A stretch of 12,615 nt of DNA, from NCBI GenBank assembly GCA_022704885.1, contig JAKJFO010000020.1, forward strand, positions 24,638 to 37,252. The letters run 5' to 3'. This document shows positions 6,341 to 12,615 of this stretch, piece after piece. Source of the stretch: Candidatus Rifleibacteriota bacterium (GTDB lineage: Bacteria > Riflebacteria > Ozemobacteria > Ozemobacterales > Ozemobacteraceae). The notes under the pieces are model-generated. The model ran no database searches. It saw nothing but the letters and a program-made list of their open reading frames with translations, and was not told the DNA's origin. A program made the position numbers and the translations under genes. Position 1 is the stretch's first letter; every line of letters starts with the position of its first letter.

Positions 6341-6375
6341 TTAGCGCTCACTCCTTAATTAGATTCTGCAGAGAG

Positions 6376-6407
6376 TCTGCCGAACCGGTTGGTGCCGGTT
6401 CGGCAGA
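6376..6407 (-). other. Perfect intercistronic hairpin upstream of the ThDP enzyme gene
   Basis: TCTGCCGAACCGG at 6376-6388 is exactly complementary to CCGGTTCGGCAGA at 6395-6407, with a 6-nt loop (13-bp stem). It begins 10 nt past the stop of the second DJ-1/PfpI gene on the minus strand and ends 35 nt before the ThDP enzyme start. No U-tract follows. It could stabilise the upstream messenger, act as a weak attenuator, or be a cleavage site that sets different expression for the two halves of the operon. Confidence 0.75.
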
Positions 6408-6417
6408 ATGATCAGGA

Positions 6418-7179
6418 TTATTTGCTTTTGAGAACTTCGACAAGCTTCTTGCCGTAATCGATCGAAGACTCTACCGACAGGGCGGTTACGAAGGGCCAGT
6501 CATAAACGACACAGGTGTTTTTGCGGTTAGCCTTGGTGTCGGCAGATACTTTGCCTTTGGGGCCGACGGCGTCTTCGACGACATCCTGCAGAGGAAGCAG
6601 GAAACCGGGGGTTACCACGTTGGTGCCGGCATTGTCAGGAGTAGCGCCAGCCAGATCGTAGCTGAGTTCGAAATCGAAGTCCCAGGCGCGCGGATGCGCA
6701 GTCACGTGCTTGCCGTAAATGATGCTCTTGTAGTTGTTGTCAGGATTGCGGGTAAATGCCAGAGCACCGACGGCGTAGCAGATGGCGCCGATGAGCTTGT
6801 TGGTCTTGAAGGCTTCAAGCAGCAGCGCGTGAACTTTGGGGTTGTTGTCGATGTCGAGCGGAGTGCCAGGACCGCCGGTAAGGACGATGGCATCATAATC
6901 AGCCATTTTGGCGTCGGCGATTTTGATCGGTTTGTTCCATTCGGTGCCGTCGAGCAGTTCATGTACGCGCTTGCAGACTTCTGGCGGATTCACCTTGTAA
7001 TGCTGCAGCGAATCTTCAAAGTCAGGATCGATACTCATTTTGATCGGCAACGGCTTTTTGCCCTGTGGAGTTGCCAGAGTAACGGCGAAACCTGCCTTTT
7101 TGAGTGCATCCCAGGGCGCCTGAAGTTCTTCGGCCCAGACCGCGTAATTTGTTGCGAGAACCAGTACTTTTTTAGCCAT
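6418..7179 (-). CDS. DJ-1/PfpI family protein, larger type
   Basis: Encodes 253 aa. It opens with KKVLVLATNYAVWAEELQAP (E17/E18 at the conserved Glu position), has an early GFAVTLATPQGKKPLP segment typical of Hsp31-like members, then DAIVLTGGPGTPLDIDNN (about 96-113), and the nucleophile elbow GAICYAVGAL with Cys134. The residue after Cys is Tyr rather than His, so a standard Cys-His dyad is not obvious. The region after residue 145 (GKHVTAHP, ELSYDLAGATPDN) resembles the larger ThiJ/PfpI proteins. Activity could be glyoxalase III-like, amidase-like or chaperone-like. The ATG at 7179 has AAAGGAG eight nt upstream; the frame extends to 7311 but overlaps the preceding cupin gene and looks non-coding there. 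It is 31 nt after a cupin gene and 77 nt before the ThDP enzyme gene. Confidence 0.87.
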   Translation of the reverse strand: MAKKVLVLATNYAVWAEELQAPWDALKKAGFAVTLATPQGKKPLPIKMSIDPDFEDSLQHYKVNPPEVCKRVHELLDGTEWNKPIKIADAKMADYDAIVLTGGPGTPLDIDNNPKVHALLLEAFKTNKLIGAICYAVGALAFTRNPDNNYKSIIYGKHVTAHPRAWDFDFELSYDLAGATPDNAGTNVVTPGFLLPLQDVVEDAVGPKGKVSADTKANRKNTCVVYDWPFVTALSVESSIDYGKKLVEVLKSK

Positions 7180-7187
7180 CGTTAAAT

Positions 7188-7194
7188 CTCCTTT
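7188..7194 (-). promoter_or_regulatory. Ribosome binding site deciding the second DJ-1/PfpI start
   Basis: AAAGGAG on the minus strand is 8 nt before the ATG at 7179 and lies in the 31-nt gap after the cupin gene. This selects 7179 over the longer open frame reaching 7311. Confidence 0.85.
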
Positions 7195-7210
7195 AAGATT
7201 TTGTTCCTGA

Positions 7211-7555
7211 TCAATATTTGTTCTGATTTTTCCAGGGCGGTACATCATCTCGCGCCGGGCTGAACACATCGATTGCTTCGGTTTCACCAACCGCGACAAA
7301 CGCATGCTCAACGTTAGATGGAACGAAATATGAATCGCCGGCCTTCAGCAGCGCTTTTTCGCCGCCGATGTCGATCTGAAAAGCCCCTTTGATAATGTAA
7401 CCGAACTGCACCGCTGCATGATGATGACTGGGCAGAGCCGCTTTGTCTGCGAAGTTCCAGTGCATTACATTCATCGCTTCGCCGCTGCCCAGGTATTTCC
7501 CGATGACTCCCGGGGCTACCTTGTGCTCCTCCAGCTTATCCAGGAAGCAAAACAT
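7211..7555 (-). CDS. Small single-domain cupin protein (copy B)
   Basis: Encodes 114 aa. Cupin motif 1 is SHHHAAVQFGYIIKG, with His44, His46 and Gln50; motif 2 is GDSYFVPSNVEHAF, with His84. All four putative metal ligands fall at the same residue numbers as in the cupin at 2567-2899, and the two proteins share the same opening (M-F-x-F-x-D-K-L) and a D-x-F-S-P segment near the end, so they are paralogues. They differ in the loop between the first two ligands (HHHAAV here, HEHPEE there) and at the C-terminus, which suggests different ligands or partner proteins. A strong AGGAGG lies 4 nt before the ATG. The gene is 26 nt after the sensor phosphatase gene and directly precedes the second DJ-1/PfpI gene. 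Role unknown. Confidence 0.86.
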   Translation of the reverse strand: MFCFLDKLEEHKVAPGVIGKYLGSGEAMNVMHWNFADKAALPSHHHAAVQFGYIIKGAFQIDIGGEKALLKAGDSYFVPSNVEHAFVAVGETEAIDVFSPARDDVPPWKNQNKY

Positions 7556-7581
7556 AAAACCTCCTCTTTCTTTATCTTAAT

Positions 7582-9555
7582 TTATACTGCTTGCGGACCG
7601 TTGTACTTGATGGCCAGCATGGTGATGTCGTCCGATTGCTCGGCACCGTCTGTAAAGACCGCAACCTCGTGGCGGAGTTCCTTTACCAGCGAGGTAACTT
7701 CCTTGTCACAGTTTGCGTTGAGGGTGTCGTGCAGGCGCTTGTCGCTGAACTGCTTCGCCGCTGTGTTCATCGCCTCGTTGACACCGTCGGTATACAAAAA
7801 CAGTACGTCGCCTGCCCGCATTTTGAAGCTGTTGGGCTTGAATTTAACGCCTGGCATAACCCCGAGAACCACATTCTTGTTGAGTTTCAAGAATTCGAAT
7901 GAACTGCCACCATCGGGCGAAACGCTGAGCAACGGCGGGTTATGACCGGCGTTGGCGCAGGCGAGTTCGCCGGTGCGGGTGTCGAGAATCGCGCAGAACA
8001 CGGTGACGAACATCAGTTCATCGTTGTCGGCGCTGATCAGTTCGTTGACCCGGGCAAGAATCTGTTCTGGCGGCAGATCGTTCATCGCCTCGGTTCGCAG
8101 AAGTGTCTTGGTAATCACCATGAATAGAGCTGCGGCGATACCCTTGCCGGAAACGTCGGCAACAACCATACAGAATTTATCAGGTGTTATAAAGAAGAAG
8201 TCGTAGAAATCGCCACCAACTTCGCGTGCCGGTTCCATCAGACCGAAAATGCTGAGCTCCTTGCGGTCAGGGAAGGGCGGAAAAATGCGCGGCAGCATGC
8301 TGGCCTGTATCTGATGTGCAATTTTGAGCTCGTTTTCGATGCGCTCACGCGCTGCTATGGTCTCTTTGAGCTCACGCAGATAATTCCTGAGATCGTCAGA
8401 CATTTTGTTGAAGGAGTTCTGCATAGCCGTAACTTCGGCAATCTTCGAGAACACTTCAATTTTGTGATCGAGTTCGCCATGAGCGACTTTGCCGACTCCA
8501 CGTGCAAGGGCGCAGATCGGTCGGGCAATAGCTCTTGAAATGGTGATGACGATGACGAGCATAAGAATCAACCCGGCAAAACCGATCAGCGATGATTCGG
8601 CCTGCAGGTCGTAAATCACGCCATGAATCTCATCAGTCGGGTAAACAAAGGCTATCGAACCGGCCATAATACCTGCATGACGCAGTGGTCGCAGCACAAC
8701 CCAGGCCGCGCGGCCGGCGACCGGTTCATTGACTCTGATGAACTTACAGGCGCTTGTCGCGAGTTTATTGAGGTCTTTGAGTTCTGCCGCCATTTCCGGA
8801 CTGAGTTCATTGATGTTTTTTGCAAGAGCCTTGTAGTTGCCGATAGCGTTCATCAGCATACCTTTATTGCTCATGGCGACACAGTAACCTGTTTTCAGAA
8901 TCTTCAGTTCGCTCAGCTTCTGCGAAATTTCATCAAGCGAAATGTCGATAACAATTCCACCAATAACCTTGCCATCTCTGAAAATGGGCAGTGTGTAAGT
9001 CAGCAGCAGCATATACTCTTTACCATCTTTGCCAAGGCTTACTGCGCTGCGGTAAGGTTCTGTCCAGATGGCTTTTTTCTGGTCTCTTGCGGCAAAATAC
9101 CATTCCTTGTCGAAGTAGGTATAATCAGGCTTCTCGCCGAGTTGCATGTAGTCGATCCGGCCATTCTGCCTGAAGTAAATCGGAGCAAAATTTTCGCTGG
9201 CAGTGCTGAACTGGCCGGGCTCGAATGCCATGCCGACGCTATGAATATAGGGATTTGCTTCCAATACCTGTTTCAGATATTCCTTGAGCTGTTCTTCATG
9301 CGATTTATCGCCGATTTCTGTGTAGCGGCGGTTGAAGCTGATCTCCATCATTTTGGCGATCAGAGCCGCTTCGTTGAAAATCAGGTCGAATCTTTTCGTG
9401 TAAAACTGGGCTTTGTCTGTCGCACTCTTCTCGAGAAATTGTTCGACCGTGTCTCTGGTATAATAAAAGTCAACGGCCATGGTCAGCCCGAAAACGAGCG
9501 CAGTGACTCCCCATATCCAGAGAATCATCGTCGTGCGCAGCGAAATCTTATGCAT
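7582..9555 (-). CDS. Membrane sensor phosphatase: dCache-HAMP-PP2C (SpoIIE/RsbU type)
   Basis: Encodes 657 aa. Order: transmembrane helix about 10-30; extracytoplasmic dCache-type sensor about 35-310, including YFDKEWYFAARDQKKAIWTE and the repeat-end pattern GKVIGGIVIDISLDEI; transmembrane helix about 320-342; HAMP linker about 343-397; short coiled segment ending IAHQIQASMLP; PP2C/SpoIIE phosphatase about 430-652. Metal-binding acidic residues are in place: GGDFYD (Asp449, Asp452), VADVSGKG (Asp467), LYTDGVNEA (Asp590) and SDDITML (Asp642/643). Proteins of this build dephosphorylate a phospho-STAS antagonist in response to a periplasmic signal. The ATG overlaps the stop of the HATPase gene by 8 nt and has no good Shine-Dalgarno sequence, so translation is probably coupled. 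Likely substrates are the two neighbouring STAS proteins. The sensor ligand is not predictable here. Confidence 0.93.
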   Translation of the reverse strand: MHKISLRTTMILWIWGVTALVFGLTMAVDFYYTRDTVEQFLEKSATDKAQFYTKRFDLIFNEAALIAKMMEISFNRRYTEIGDKSHEEQLKEYLKQVLEANPYIHSVGMAFEPGQFSTASENFAPIYFRQNGRIDYMQLGEKPDYTYFDKEWYFAARDQKKAIWTEPYRSAVSLGKDGKEYMLLLTYTLPIFRDGKVIGGIVIDISLDEISQKLSELKILKTGYCVAMSNKGMLMNAIGNYKALAKNINELSPEMAAELKDLNKLATSACKFIRVNEPVAGRAAWVVLRPLRHAGIMAGSIAFVYPTDEIHGVIYDLQAESSLIGFAGLILMLVIVITISRAIARPICALARGVGKVAHGELDHKIEVFSKIAEVTAMQNSFNKMSDDLRNYLRELKETIAARERIENELKIAHQIQASMLPRIFPPFPDRKELSIFGLMEPAREVGGDFYDFFFITPDKFCMVVADVSGKGIAAALFMVITKTLLRTEAMNDLPPEQILARVNELISADNDELMFVTVFCAILDTRTGELACANAGHNPPLLSVSPDGGSSFEFLKLNKNVVLGVMPGVKFKPNSFKMRAGDVLFLYTDGVNEAMNTAAKQFSDKRLHDTLNANCDKEVTSLVKELRHEVAVFTDGAEQSDDITMLAIKYNGPQAV

Positions 9556-9958
9556 ACTTGGTCAGTCTCAAAATGTTCGCCTCACCACTGCGTTCATAGG
9601 TGAGAACATCCATTATCTGCTTTGCGAAAAATATACCGAGTCCGCCGATCTGGCGTTCTTCCATCGGCAGGGTGGTGTCAGGGTCTGCTTTGTCGAGCAT
9701 GTTGAAAGGAATTCCAAGATCCTTTACCTCAATGGTAATTCCTGCTTTGTCGCCCTCGGTCGGCGAACAGGCGATGTCGATCGATCCGGTTGTTTGAGGG
9801 TAAGAATAACTGATGATATTCACCAGTATCTCTTCCATGGCCAGCCTGATTTTGCCGATCTTCTTATCGTCGAAACCCAGTTCCCGGGCATAATCCAGGA
9901 TGAAGCCGAGCATGTCGTTCAGATTCTCCAGCTTCGCCGGATGAGTTGAAGCAGGCAT
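9548..9958 (-). CDS. RsbW/SpoIIAB-like HATPase (anti-sigma factor or STAS kinase)
   Basis: Encodes 136 aa, a stand-alone GHKL ATPase domain of the size of RsbW and SpoIIAB. The N box is AMEEILVNIISY (Glu42/43 and Asn47), the G1 box is VKDLGIPFN (Asp80) and the G2-type loop is IGGLGIFFAKQIMD (105-116). Family members phosphorylate STAS anti-anti-sigma factors on Ser/Thr and usually bind a sigma factor or another target. No sigma factor gene is in the window, so the protein it restrains, if any, is encoded elsewhere or is not a sigma factor. It sits between a complete STAS gene (19 nt upstream) and the sensor phosphatase (8-nt overlap), the classical partner-switch trio. AAGGGG lies 6 nt before the ATG. 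Confidence 0.9.
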   Translation of the reverse strand: MPASTHPAKLENLNDMLGFILDYARELGFDDKKIGKIRLAMEEILVNIISYSYPQTTGSIDIACSPTEGDKAGITIEVKDLGIPFNMLDKADPDTTLPMEERQIGGLGIFFAKQIMDVLTYERSGEANILRLTKYA

Positions 9959-9977
9959 TTAAAGCCCCTTTCGGGAA

Positions 9978-10298
9978 TTACCCCTCGAATTCTTTCTGTA
10001 TGGTCATGAAGGTGTCGAGTCCGCTCATTTTGACTACGTCAAGAACTGCTTCCTGGGCGCCGACAAGGTAGACCTGTACATCAGCACCGATGCGCTGCTT
10101 GGCGAATATCATGACGCGCAGACCGGCGCTGGCTATGTACGTCAGATCCTTTACCATGAACACGATTTTGCTGATTTTCTGGCCGATCAGCTTTTTGAGT
10201 TCTTCCTGAAAGTTGCCGGCATTAGTGGCATCGAGGCTGCCTGCGAGCGTAACCCGGGCGATACCGTCGTTGAGTTCCATTTTGTACTGCAGATCCAT
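9978..10298 (-). CDS. STAS-domain anti-anti-sigma factor antagonist
   Basis: Encodes 106 aa, the standard single STAS domain. It opens MDLQYKMELNDGIARVTLAG, has the LDATNAGNF segment, and contains the phosphorylation loop DLTYIASAGLRVM with Ser57 at the position phosphorylated in SpoIIAA and RsbV. In the usual scheme, the unphosphorylated form binds the RsbW-like kinase and frees its target, the kinase phosphorylates Ser57, and the SpoIIE-type phosphatase resets it. Both such enzymes are encoded immediately downstream. The start at 10298 (AAGGAG six nt upstream) is preferred to 10325, which would overlap glgX and add nine non-conserved residues. It lies 16 nt after glgX. Confidence 0.92.
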   Translation of the reverse strand: MDLQYKMELNDGIARVTLAGSLDATNAGNFQEELKKLIGQKISKIVFMVKDLTYIASAGLRVMIFAKQRIGADVQVYLVGAQEAVLDVVKMSGLDTFMTIQKEFEG

Positions 10299-10304
10299 AT
10301 ATTG

Positions 10305-10310
10305 CTCCTT
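10305..10310 (-). promoter_or_regulatory. Ribosome binding site deciding the STAS start
   Basis: AAGGAG on the minus strand is 6 nt before the ATG at 10298 and lies within the 16-nt gap after the glgX stop codon. It rules against the longer frame beginning at 10325. Confidence 0.85.
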
Positions 10311-10314
10311 GAGG

Positions 10315-12423
10315 TTATTTACCAACCAGCACGATGACCGAGCGCGGCCCGACCATGAAATACTGCTGGTTGTCGAGTAAGATTTCGTTTCCGGGGGTCA
10401 CGATGTCATCTGGCGATTCCATGCCGGTATTGGCAAAAACATGCCAGCGTCGGCCGTTATCGAGGCCGGGCAGTTCGAAGCCGTGTGCATCCCAGTGCAT
10501 GTTCATCGCTACGTAGATGTCAGGTTCTACCGTGCGCCGTTCGTCGCTCTGCCAGCGGCGGCACATGAAAGCTACCGTGCGCGCGGCGCCTGACCAGTCA
10601 GCGTTCCAGGCGCTGGTGCCGTGCCACGAAACTTCGACGTCTGGTGCGGCATTCATCGCGTAAGAGCTGTAGCGCAGCATCGGGCTGGCTTTTCTGAACG
10701 CGATCATCTGCCTGAAGAAATTGTGAATTTCGGCGTTTTCTGAGAGCTGCTCCCAGTTCAGCCATGAAAGCTCGTTATCCTGGCAATAGGCGTTGTTGTT
10801 GCCATACTGCGTATTGCCGAACTCATCGCCGGCCAGGATCATCGGGGTGCCATGGCTGACCAGCAGCATGGCGGCAGCATTCTTGATCTGCCTGATCCGC
10901 AGCCGGTTGACCTCTTTATCGTCGCAGGGCCCTTCCCAGCCGCAGTTCCAGCTGTGGTTGTCGTTGCCGCCGTCAGAATTGTTCTCGCCATTGGCTTCAT
11001 TATGCTTGCCGTTGTAAGAAACCATATCCATCAGTGTAAAGCCGTCGTGGCAGGTGATGAAGTTGACTGAGGCACAGTTTTCGCGGGCTTCCCACTGGTA
11101 CAGGTCGGGCGAGCCTTGAATGCGCTGTGATACAGCGCCGGCAAGGCCGGGTTCGCCTTTCAAAAACTTGCGCAGGTCATCGCGATACTTGCCATTCCAT
11201 TCGGCCCAGCGCCCCCATGACGGGAATGAGCCGACCTGGTAGAGTCCGCCGGCATCCCAGGCTTCGGCGATCAGCTTGCATTTGCCGAGAATCGGGTCGA
11301 ATGCCAGCGTTTCGAGCAGTGGTGGGCTGCTCATCGGCGCCCCGTTCTGGTCACGGCCGAGAATGGCGGCGAGATCGAAGCGAAAGCCGTCAACGTGATA
11401 ATCGGTAACCCAGTAGCGCAGGCAGTCGAGAATCATGTTGCGCACGATCGGGTTGTTGCAGTTGAGCGTGTTGCCGCAGCCGCTGAAGTTGTAGTAATAA
11501 CCCTCGGGCGTCAGCATGTAGTAAGTCTTGTTGTCGATGCCGCGATACGAAATGTAGTGGCCGCGCTCGTTGCCCTCGGCTGTGTGGTTGAAAACCACGT
11601 CGAGAATGACCTCGATGCCGTTCTTGTGCAGCGTTTTGATGGTATTCTTGAGCTCATCAGCCTGCATGCCGAATTTGCCGGTAGCGGCAAAACCCGCTTT
11701 GGGCGCGAAGAAGCCAACGTTGCTGTAGCCCCAGTAGTTGAGCAGGCGCTCGCCGGTGACCGGCGAAAGTTTTGAGTTTTCGAACTCATCGAAAGTGTGG
11801 ACAGGCATTAGTTCGAGGCAGTTTATGCCGAGATCCTTAAGGTAGGGAATCTTGTCGCGGATGGCGGCGAACGTGCCGGGGTGCTTTACCTTCGCTGAAG
11901 CGTGGGCGGTAAAGCCGCGCACGTGCATTTCATAAATGACCAGGTCTTCGAACGGAATCTCGAGCTGGCAATCGTCTTCCCAGTCGAAGTCGTCGGCCAG
12001 TATCTGGCCGCGGTGCGGAAAAATATTGTTCCAGTCCGGTTCTTTACCCCACACATCGCGACCGCTGACCAGTCTGGCATAGGGATCGAGCAGAACCTTG
12101 TCTCTGTCGAAGCGATGCCCGTTTTCTGGATCATACGGCCCTTCCATGCGGTAGCCGTATTCGATGTTTTCGTAGTCGACATCGAAGAGAATCATGCTGA
12201 AAACGTTGCCGGTGCGAAATTCCCTCGGAAAGGGAATCTCGGCAAAGGGCTGCGTGGCATGTTTTTTGAACAGCACAAGTGAGCAGGCAGTCGCATAGCG
12301 TGAAAACACCGAAAAGTTGACGCCGCCGGGCACCAGAGTAGCGCCGAACGGCAGCGGCTTGCCCGCCCTGAGTTTGAATTCGCCGTGTGAGTGGGTAGGG
12401 TGCAGGTCGATGCGGTTTGTCAT
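10315..12423 (-). CDS. glgX: Glycogen debranching enzyme GlgX (isoamylase-type, GH13)
   Basis: Encodes 702 aa, the normal length for GlgX/TreX. An N-terminal CBM48-like domain (about 18-110, PFGATLVPGGVNFSVFSRYA) precedes the GH13 barrel. The four conserved regions are visible: DVVFNHTAEG (from Asp275), DGFRFDLA with the nucleophile Asp350, LIAEAWD with acid/base Glu387, and FITCHDGF with Asp460. The GlgX-typical NGKHNEANGENNSDG and NGWN-like HSWNCGWEG follow, and the C-terminal beta domain ends PRSVIVLVGK. It hydrolyses alpha-1,6 branch linkages of glycogen, chiefly in limit dextrins, in the cytoplasm. Unusually it is embedded between two STAS genes: one base separates its ATG from the stop of the upstream STAS gene, and the next STAS gene starts 16 nt after it. 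AGGAG lies 4 nt before the ATG. No other glycogen gene is visible. Confidence 0.95.
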   Translation of the reverse strand: MTNRIDLHPTHSHGEFKLRAGKPLPFGATLVPGGVNFSVFSRYATACSLVLFKKHATQPFAEIPFPREFRTGNVFSMILFDVDYENIEYGYRMEGPYDPENGHRFDRDKVLLDPYARLVSGRDVWGKEPDWNNIFPHRGQILADDFDWEDDCQLEIPFEDLVIYEMHVRGFTAHASAKVKHPGTFAAIRDKIPYLKDLGINCLELMPVHTFDEFENSKLSPVTGERLLNYWGYSNVGFFAPKAGFAATGKFGMQADELKNTIKTLHKNGIEVILDVVFNHTAEGNERGHYISYRGIDNKTYYMLTPEGYYYNFSGCGNTLNCNNPIVRNMILDCLRYWVTDYHVDGFRFDLAAILGRDQNGAPMSSPPLLETLAFDPILGKCKLIAEAWDAGGLYQVGSFPSWGRWAEWNGKYRDDLRKFLKGEPGLAGAVSQRIQGSPDLYQWEARENCASVNFITCHDGFTLMDMVSYNGKHNEANGENNSDGGNDNHSWNCGWEGPCDDKEVNRLRIRQIKNAAAMLLVSHGTPMILAGDEFGNTQYGNNNAYCQDNELSWLNWEQLSENAEIHNFFRQMIAFRKASPMLRYSSYAMNAAPDVEVSWHGTSAWNADWSGAARTVAFMCRRWQSDERRTVEPDIYVAMNMHWDAHGFELPGLDNGRRWHVFANTGMESPDDIVTPGNEILLDNQQYFMVGPRSVIVLVGK

Positions 12424-12424
12424 A

Positions 12425-12615
12425 TTACTCCTGATTGGCTGCCAGGTTGCTCAGCGCTGATTTGAGATCGGGGTAAACCGTGAAGAATCCGCTGAAGCCG
12501 GTCATTTCCATGATGTCGGCGATTTCGTCGGAAAGGCCGCAGAAAGCCCAGCGGCCGCCCTGCATCTTGAGCTGCTTGCCGATCATCAAAAGCACGCGCA
12601 GACCGGCGCTCGAAA
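12425..12615 (-). CDS. STAS-domain protein, C-terminal part (cut by window edge)
   Basis: The last 62 codons of a gene entering from the right edge are visible; the 5' part lies beyond 12615. The readable part begins SSAGLRVLLMIGK, which is the phosphorylation loop of a STAS anti-anti-sigma domain (the Ser before AGLR), followed by GGRWAFCGLSDEIADIM and a C-terminal helix ending LAANQE. This is the same fold and loop as the STAS protein at 9978-10298, so the locus carries at least two antagonists. Its stop codon lies one base before the glgX ATG and the Shine-Dalgarno sequence of glgX is inside its last codons, so the two are almost certainly cotranscribed and coupled. Confidence 0.85.
   Translation of the reverse strand, partial: SSAGLRVLLMIGKQLKMQGGRWAFCGLSDEIADIMEMTGFSGFFTVYPDLKSALSNLAANQE

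Larger units (their letters stand above)
1496..12615 (-). other. Probable twelve-gene minus-strand transcription unit
   Basis: All twelve genes point the same way. Junctions from right to left are: 1 nt, 16 nt, 19 nt, 8-nt overlap, 26 nt, 31 nt, 77 nt (hairpin), 64 nt (hairpin), 14-nt overlap, 13 nt and 15 nt. No promoter-like sequence stands out inside the series. The promoter must lie right of the window unless internal ones were missed. The two hairpins divide the unit into regulatory/glgX/cupin/PfpI, ThDP enzyme, and membrane/envelope blocks that may reach different transcript levels. Confidence 0.65.

Noticed and set aside
7180..7311. Upstream extension of the second DJ-1/PfpI gene
   Set aside because: Overlaps the preceding cupin gene in another frame and lacks family similarity; AAAGGAG is well placed before the ATG at 7179.
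8623..9603. Long plus-strand open frame (326 codons) opposite the sensor phosphatase gene
   Set aside because: Covers the sensor part of a well-defined minus-strand protein and runs into the HATPase gene; the translation is Cys/His-rich and unlike any family I know.

Overview
The window comes from a diderm (two-membrane) bacterium of moderate GC content. Evidence for an outer membrane is a beta-barrel-like protein with a signal peptide and a C-terminal Phe, plus a lipoprotein. No rRNA, tRNA, phage, transposase or CRISPR sequence is visible. The phylum cannot be fixed from this sequence. An uncultured lineage rich in SpoIIE/STAS partner-switching proteins would fit, but that is a guess.

Layout. 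The left edge (about 1-224) is non-coding and carries a short repeat. A two-gene plus-strand unit follows (225-1230): a DJ-1/PfpI-family protein and a VOC/glyoxalase-fold protein. A 265-bp intergenic stretch (1231-1495) between convergent genes holds three different repeat-like sequences, including a 26-bp-arm imperfect hairpin. Everything else, 1496 to the right edge, is a close-packed series of twelve minus-strand genes, probably one long transcription unit read from right to left.

In transcription order the minus-strand genes are: the C-terminal end of a STAS (anti-anti-sigma) protein, cut by the window edge; glycogen debranching enzyme GlgX; a complete STAS protein; an RsbW-like HATPase (anti-sigma/kinase type); a membrane dCache-HAMP-PP2C (SpoIIE/RsbU-type) phosphatase; a small cupin; a second DJ-1/PfpI protein; a ThDP-dependent enzyme of the acetolactate synthase superfamily; a DUF2878-like membrane protein; an FGE/sulfatase-modifying-factor-like lipoprotein; a second cupin paralogous to the first; and an outer-membrane beta-barrel-like protein that starts with TTG. 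Most junctions are 1-31 nt or overlap. The two longer gaps, on either side of the ThDP enzyme gene, each contain a perfect GC-rich hairpin.

How they may work together. The right half is a complete partner-switching circuit (periplasmic sensor phosphatase, kinase/anti-factor, two STAS proteins) built around glgX. The STAS-glgX-STAS-kinase/phosphatase grouping recalls, from memory, the icfG carbon-metabolism cluster of Synechocystis (with isoamylase slr1857). The left half is a metabolic and envelope cassette of unknown substrate. The simplest hypothesis is that a periplasmic signal sets the phosphorylation state of the STAS proteins and tunes glycogen use and a 2-keto-acid or carbonyl-handling pathway. 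That is inference; the substrate and the circuit's target are not visible here.
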